This document shows, one piece after another, positions 61,906 to 64,000 of a stretch of 64,000 nt of DNA. The DNA is from Typhlomys cinereus (taxonomy: Eukaryota; Chordata; Mammalia; Rodentia; Platacanthomyidae): the NCBI GenBank assembly GCA_023101885.1, contig JALPQD010000388.1, forward strand, positions 761,001-825,000. Reading direction: 5' to 3'. The position numbers and the translations under genes are program-made. Position 1 is the first letter of the stretch; each line of letters opens with the position of its first letter. Under the pieces are notes generated by a model that was not told the DNA's origin, did not search any database, and worked only from the letters and a program-made list of their open reading frames with translations.

Positions 61906-63390
61906 TTCACTGTATCCAAATATCCATATGCATATTTAACTTCATGTCATGTAATAATCAATGTAGTTTTTCATGCATAATATGTATAATGGTTAATTAT
62001 GAAGAAAATGAATAAAATTTACATTATTTCTATTTTAATATTTCAGTAATTTATACATAATGATGGCTGCTTTCATGACTTATAAATCTCTATAAAGGGA
62101 CACGGAATTGACATTAAAACAAAGTGGATAGAAGGGAGTGATGTAGGACATATACACCTTTGTTGTACTTGAGTTCAAATTGTGAGAAAACTTTGCTTTT
62201 ATAATATACTCATACAGTAAGTAGTTAATCACAAAAGTAGCTATATCAACCATTATGAAGTGAGTCAATCCTTTAATTGCATAAATGATAGAACCATTTA
62301 CATGGGCACCACAAAGCTGAAATATTCATATTAAAAGAGCCCATATATTCTTAAAGATCCATTTGCAATTTTATAGTGTGGAAATCTTCTATTTCCTTAA
62401 CATTATCTTAATTTGAAAATTGAAAGCAGGATTGAAGGCACAAACTTGTTAGATGCTGCATCTAAGATGCAATGACCCACAGTGTAAGATTGATTTATTA
62501 TGTAAATAAGGAGGAAGGATTAAATATTCTGTCTAATCAGGCAGATTTCTTCATTTGATGGAGTGTCCAGGCATATAAATGAATATTCTATGAGTGCAAA
62601 ATCTGCTTCAGAAAGGATTGCTTTGTGGGGTTACAATACAAAGCTTCAGAATAGCGATTTACAGAATTTACTGTGACGATTTTAGAAAACAGTTCATCTT
62701 TAAACAACTGTATCTTATAATGAGAAAATTATCAGAAGCTTTTAGTTACTTAGGTTATTTAAATGAAAGATTAATTCATTTCTTATGAGCTATAAAGCCT
62801 GTTGATTGCTTGCCTTGATTACTGAAACCTTGGGGCTTGAGAATCTTGCTGACTGATATATCTTCCTTTCAAACAGAATGTATTATTGAAGAATGATTTT
62901 TATGATACTGCAGCATTTCAGGTAAGCACCATTCTCCCAACAAGAATGAAGAGATAATTCACACAGGAAAGTGTAATATATTTAGACCACAGCGGCAGAT
63001 CTCTGGCTGTGATTTGCCTGTCTCTCGCCAATGCCAAAACCTCGCATCTCAAATCCAAAACTCTGAACTCCACGGAGATTATCCATGAATAATTTTGCTT
63101 CTAAGTTTTTTTCAGATTACAAATAGTTATGATTTGGCAAAATGACCTTTATCTATGTATATACTAATATGCATTTTAAGAAATTATCATTAGAAAGTAG
63201 TGAACAGAGAATTACATCTAGGACAACTGAAGTAGCTTGTATATTCTTGACAACTGAAACAAACATTCTAAAATTGCCATGCTAAACTTTTAGGTGGAGG
63301 CTCTTACATTTCATTTACAGATAATATAACTATAGAAGATTTCAACATCCTAGGACATTCAGTTGAGAAATGAAATCTCTGATTTCAAAT
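61906..63390. other. Intergenic sequence
   Basis: AT-rich. A possible exon-like segment at 62877-62921 is described in findings. No gene or nameable repeat otherwise. Confidence 0.45.
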
Positions 63391-63515
63391 TTCATTTCGT
63401 TCTTTCTCTTTCCTTTCTCTCTCTCCCTCTTTCTTCTTTCTCTCTCTCTCTTTCTCCTCCTTCCTTCCTTCCTTCCTTCCTTCCTTCCTTCCTTCCTTCC
63501 TTCCTTCCTTCCTTC

Positions 63516-63550
<35 letters not shown>

Positions 63551-63575
63551 TTCTTTCTTTCTTCTCTTTCCTTTC
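63391..63575. repeat. Polypyrimidine tract: (CT)n, (TTCC)n and (TTTC)n
   Basis: The segment runs CT-rich (63400-63455), pure TTCC (63459-63519), then TTTC (63517-63575). The unbroken polypyrimidine strand of about 185 bp gives spurious Phe/Leu/Ser-rich ORFs on the plus strand and Lys/Glu/Arg-rich ORFs on the minus strand. Confidence 0.95.
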
Positions 63576-64000
63576 CTCTCAGGAGTAGAAAGTCCATGAT
63601 TCCAAATTCTGGATGCTGGAAACAGTAAGAAACTATCCACAGCAAGCATTCTGAATAAAATGATAGTCAGAACTGGACAGAACATATGAGTGTGCTATTC
63701 ACCTAGATAACTTGAGAGCTGCCTTTAGTTCATTTTGCAAATCAGATCAGGTTGAAGACTTTGTAAAGTCTGCAGTAGTCATTGCCTTAGTGATATCCAA
63801 ACTCAGCAGAATTAATCTAAATTTCCTCATCTCTCCCATCTCTCTAAACAGAATTAGATGAAGTATTAAAAGGAAATTCTGGAGCCCATTTTTGAGAGGG
63901 TGGCAGATATGAGAGCAGTACAATTACACTCAAACTGGCAGATTTGGAGAATTTGGGATTTGTGATGTCTGAAGCAAGCCAGGGCCAAGATTAACTGATG
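63576..64000. other. Intergenic sequence, unassigned
   Basis: No gene or nameable repeat in this final 425 bp. Confidence 0.4.

Noticed and set aside
63363..63685. Frames of Lys/Glu/Arg or Leu/Phe/Ser repeats
   Set aside because: They are translations of the CT/TTCC/TTTC tract and not proteins.

Overview
The window is mammalian nuclear DNA, most likely from a rodent of the mouse-related (myomorph) clade. The evidence is its repeat content: B4-like composite SINEs (an ID-like head joined to a B1-like body), B1 and ID pieces, RSINE1/B2-like pieces, rodent Lx-type L1 3' ends, MaLR-like LTR fragments with the rodent layout, and many long CA/GT, CT/GA and AAAG microsatellites. It is AT-rich, has no obvious CpG island, and is sparse in genes. 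I cannot name the species.

One real gene is present: the 3' end of SORCS1 on the + strand, which encodes a VPS10-domain sorting receptor. Positions 1-15285 are read as the intron before the transmembrane exon. Coding sequence then falls at 15286-15391 (juxtamembrane segment, membrane helix and stop-transfer residues), 15514-15674 (long cytoplasmic tail), 17493-17628 (alternative proline/serine-rich tail) and 17769-17833 (alternative last 20 residues). A 3' UTR of about 3.1 kb follows, probably ending near 20.93 kb. The reading phases fit three complete tails: a short tail from 15391 to 17493, a long tail from 15674 to 17769, and a readthrough of the 15674 donor that adds one lysine before a stop.

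From about 20.9 kb to the end there is no host gene that I can support. The main item is a RAB2A processed pseudogene at 41076-42793, with a poly(A) tail and a perfect 14-bp target-site duplication. The rest is intergenic DNA filled with repeats: Lx/L1 fragments (7.4-8.0, 32.4-32.7 and a cluster at 58.5-61.9 kb), MaLR-like LTRs (8.3, 9.3, 13.0, 29.5, 30.8, 35.6, 39.7 and 43.9 kb), a rodent repeat of uncertain class (10.3, 34.0 and 38.8 kb), ancient MIR/L2 remnants, and simple repeats.

Three copies (8.8, 38.1 and 56.6 kb) of one similar tRNA-derived SINE are the most notable mobile elements. Two of them have perfect 13- and 15-bp target-site duplications, so the family was active recently. I could not match it to a family name. 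No CRISPR array, operon or defence system is present, and none is expected in this kind of DNA. The most interesting biology is the phase-locked alternative tail cassette of SORCS1 and the young SINE family.
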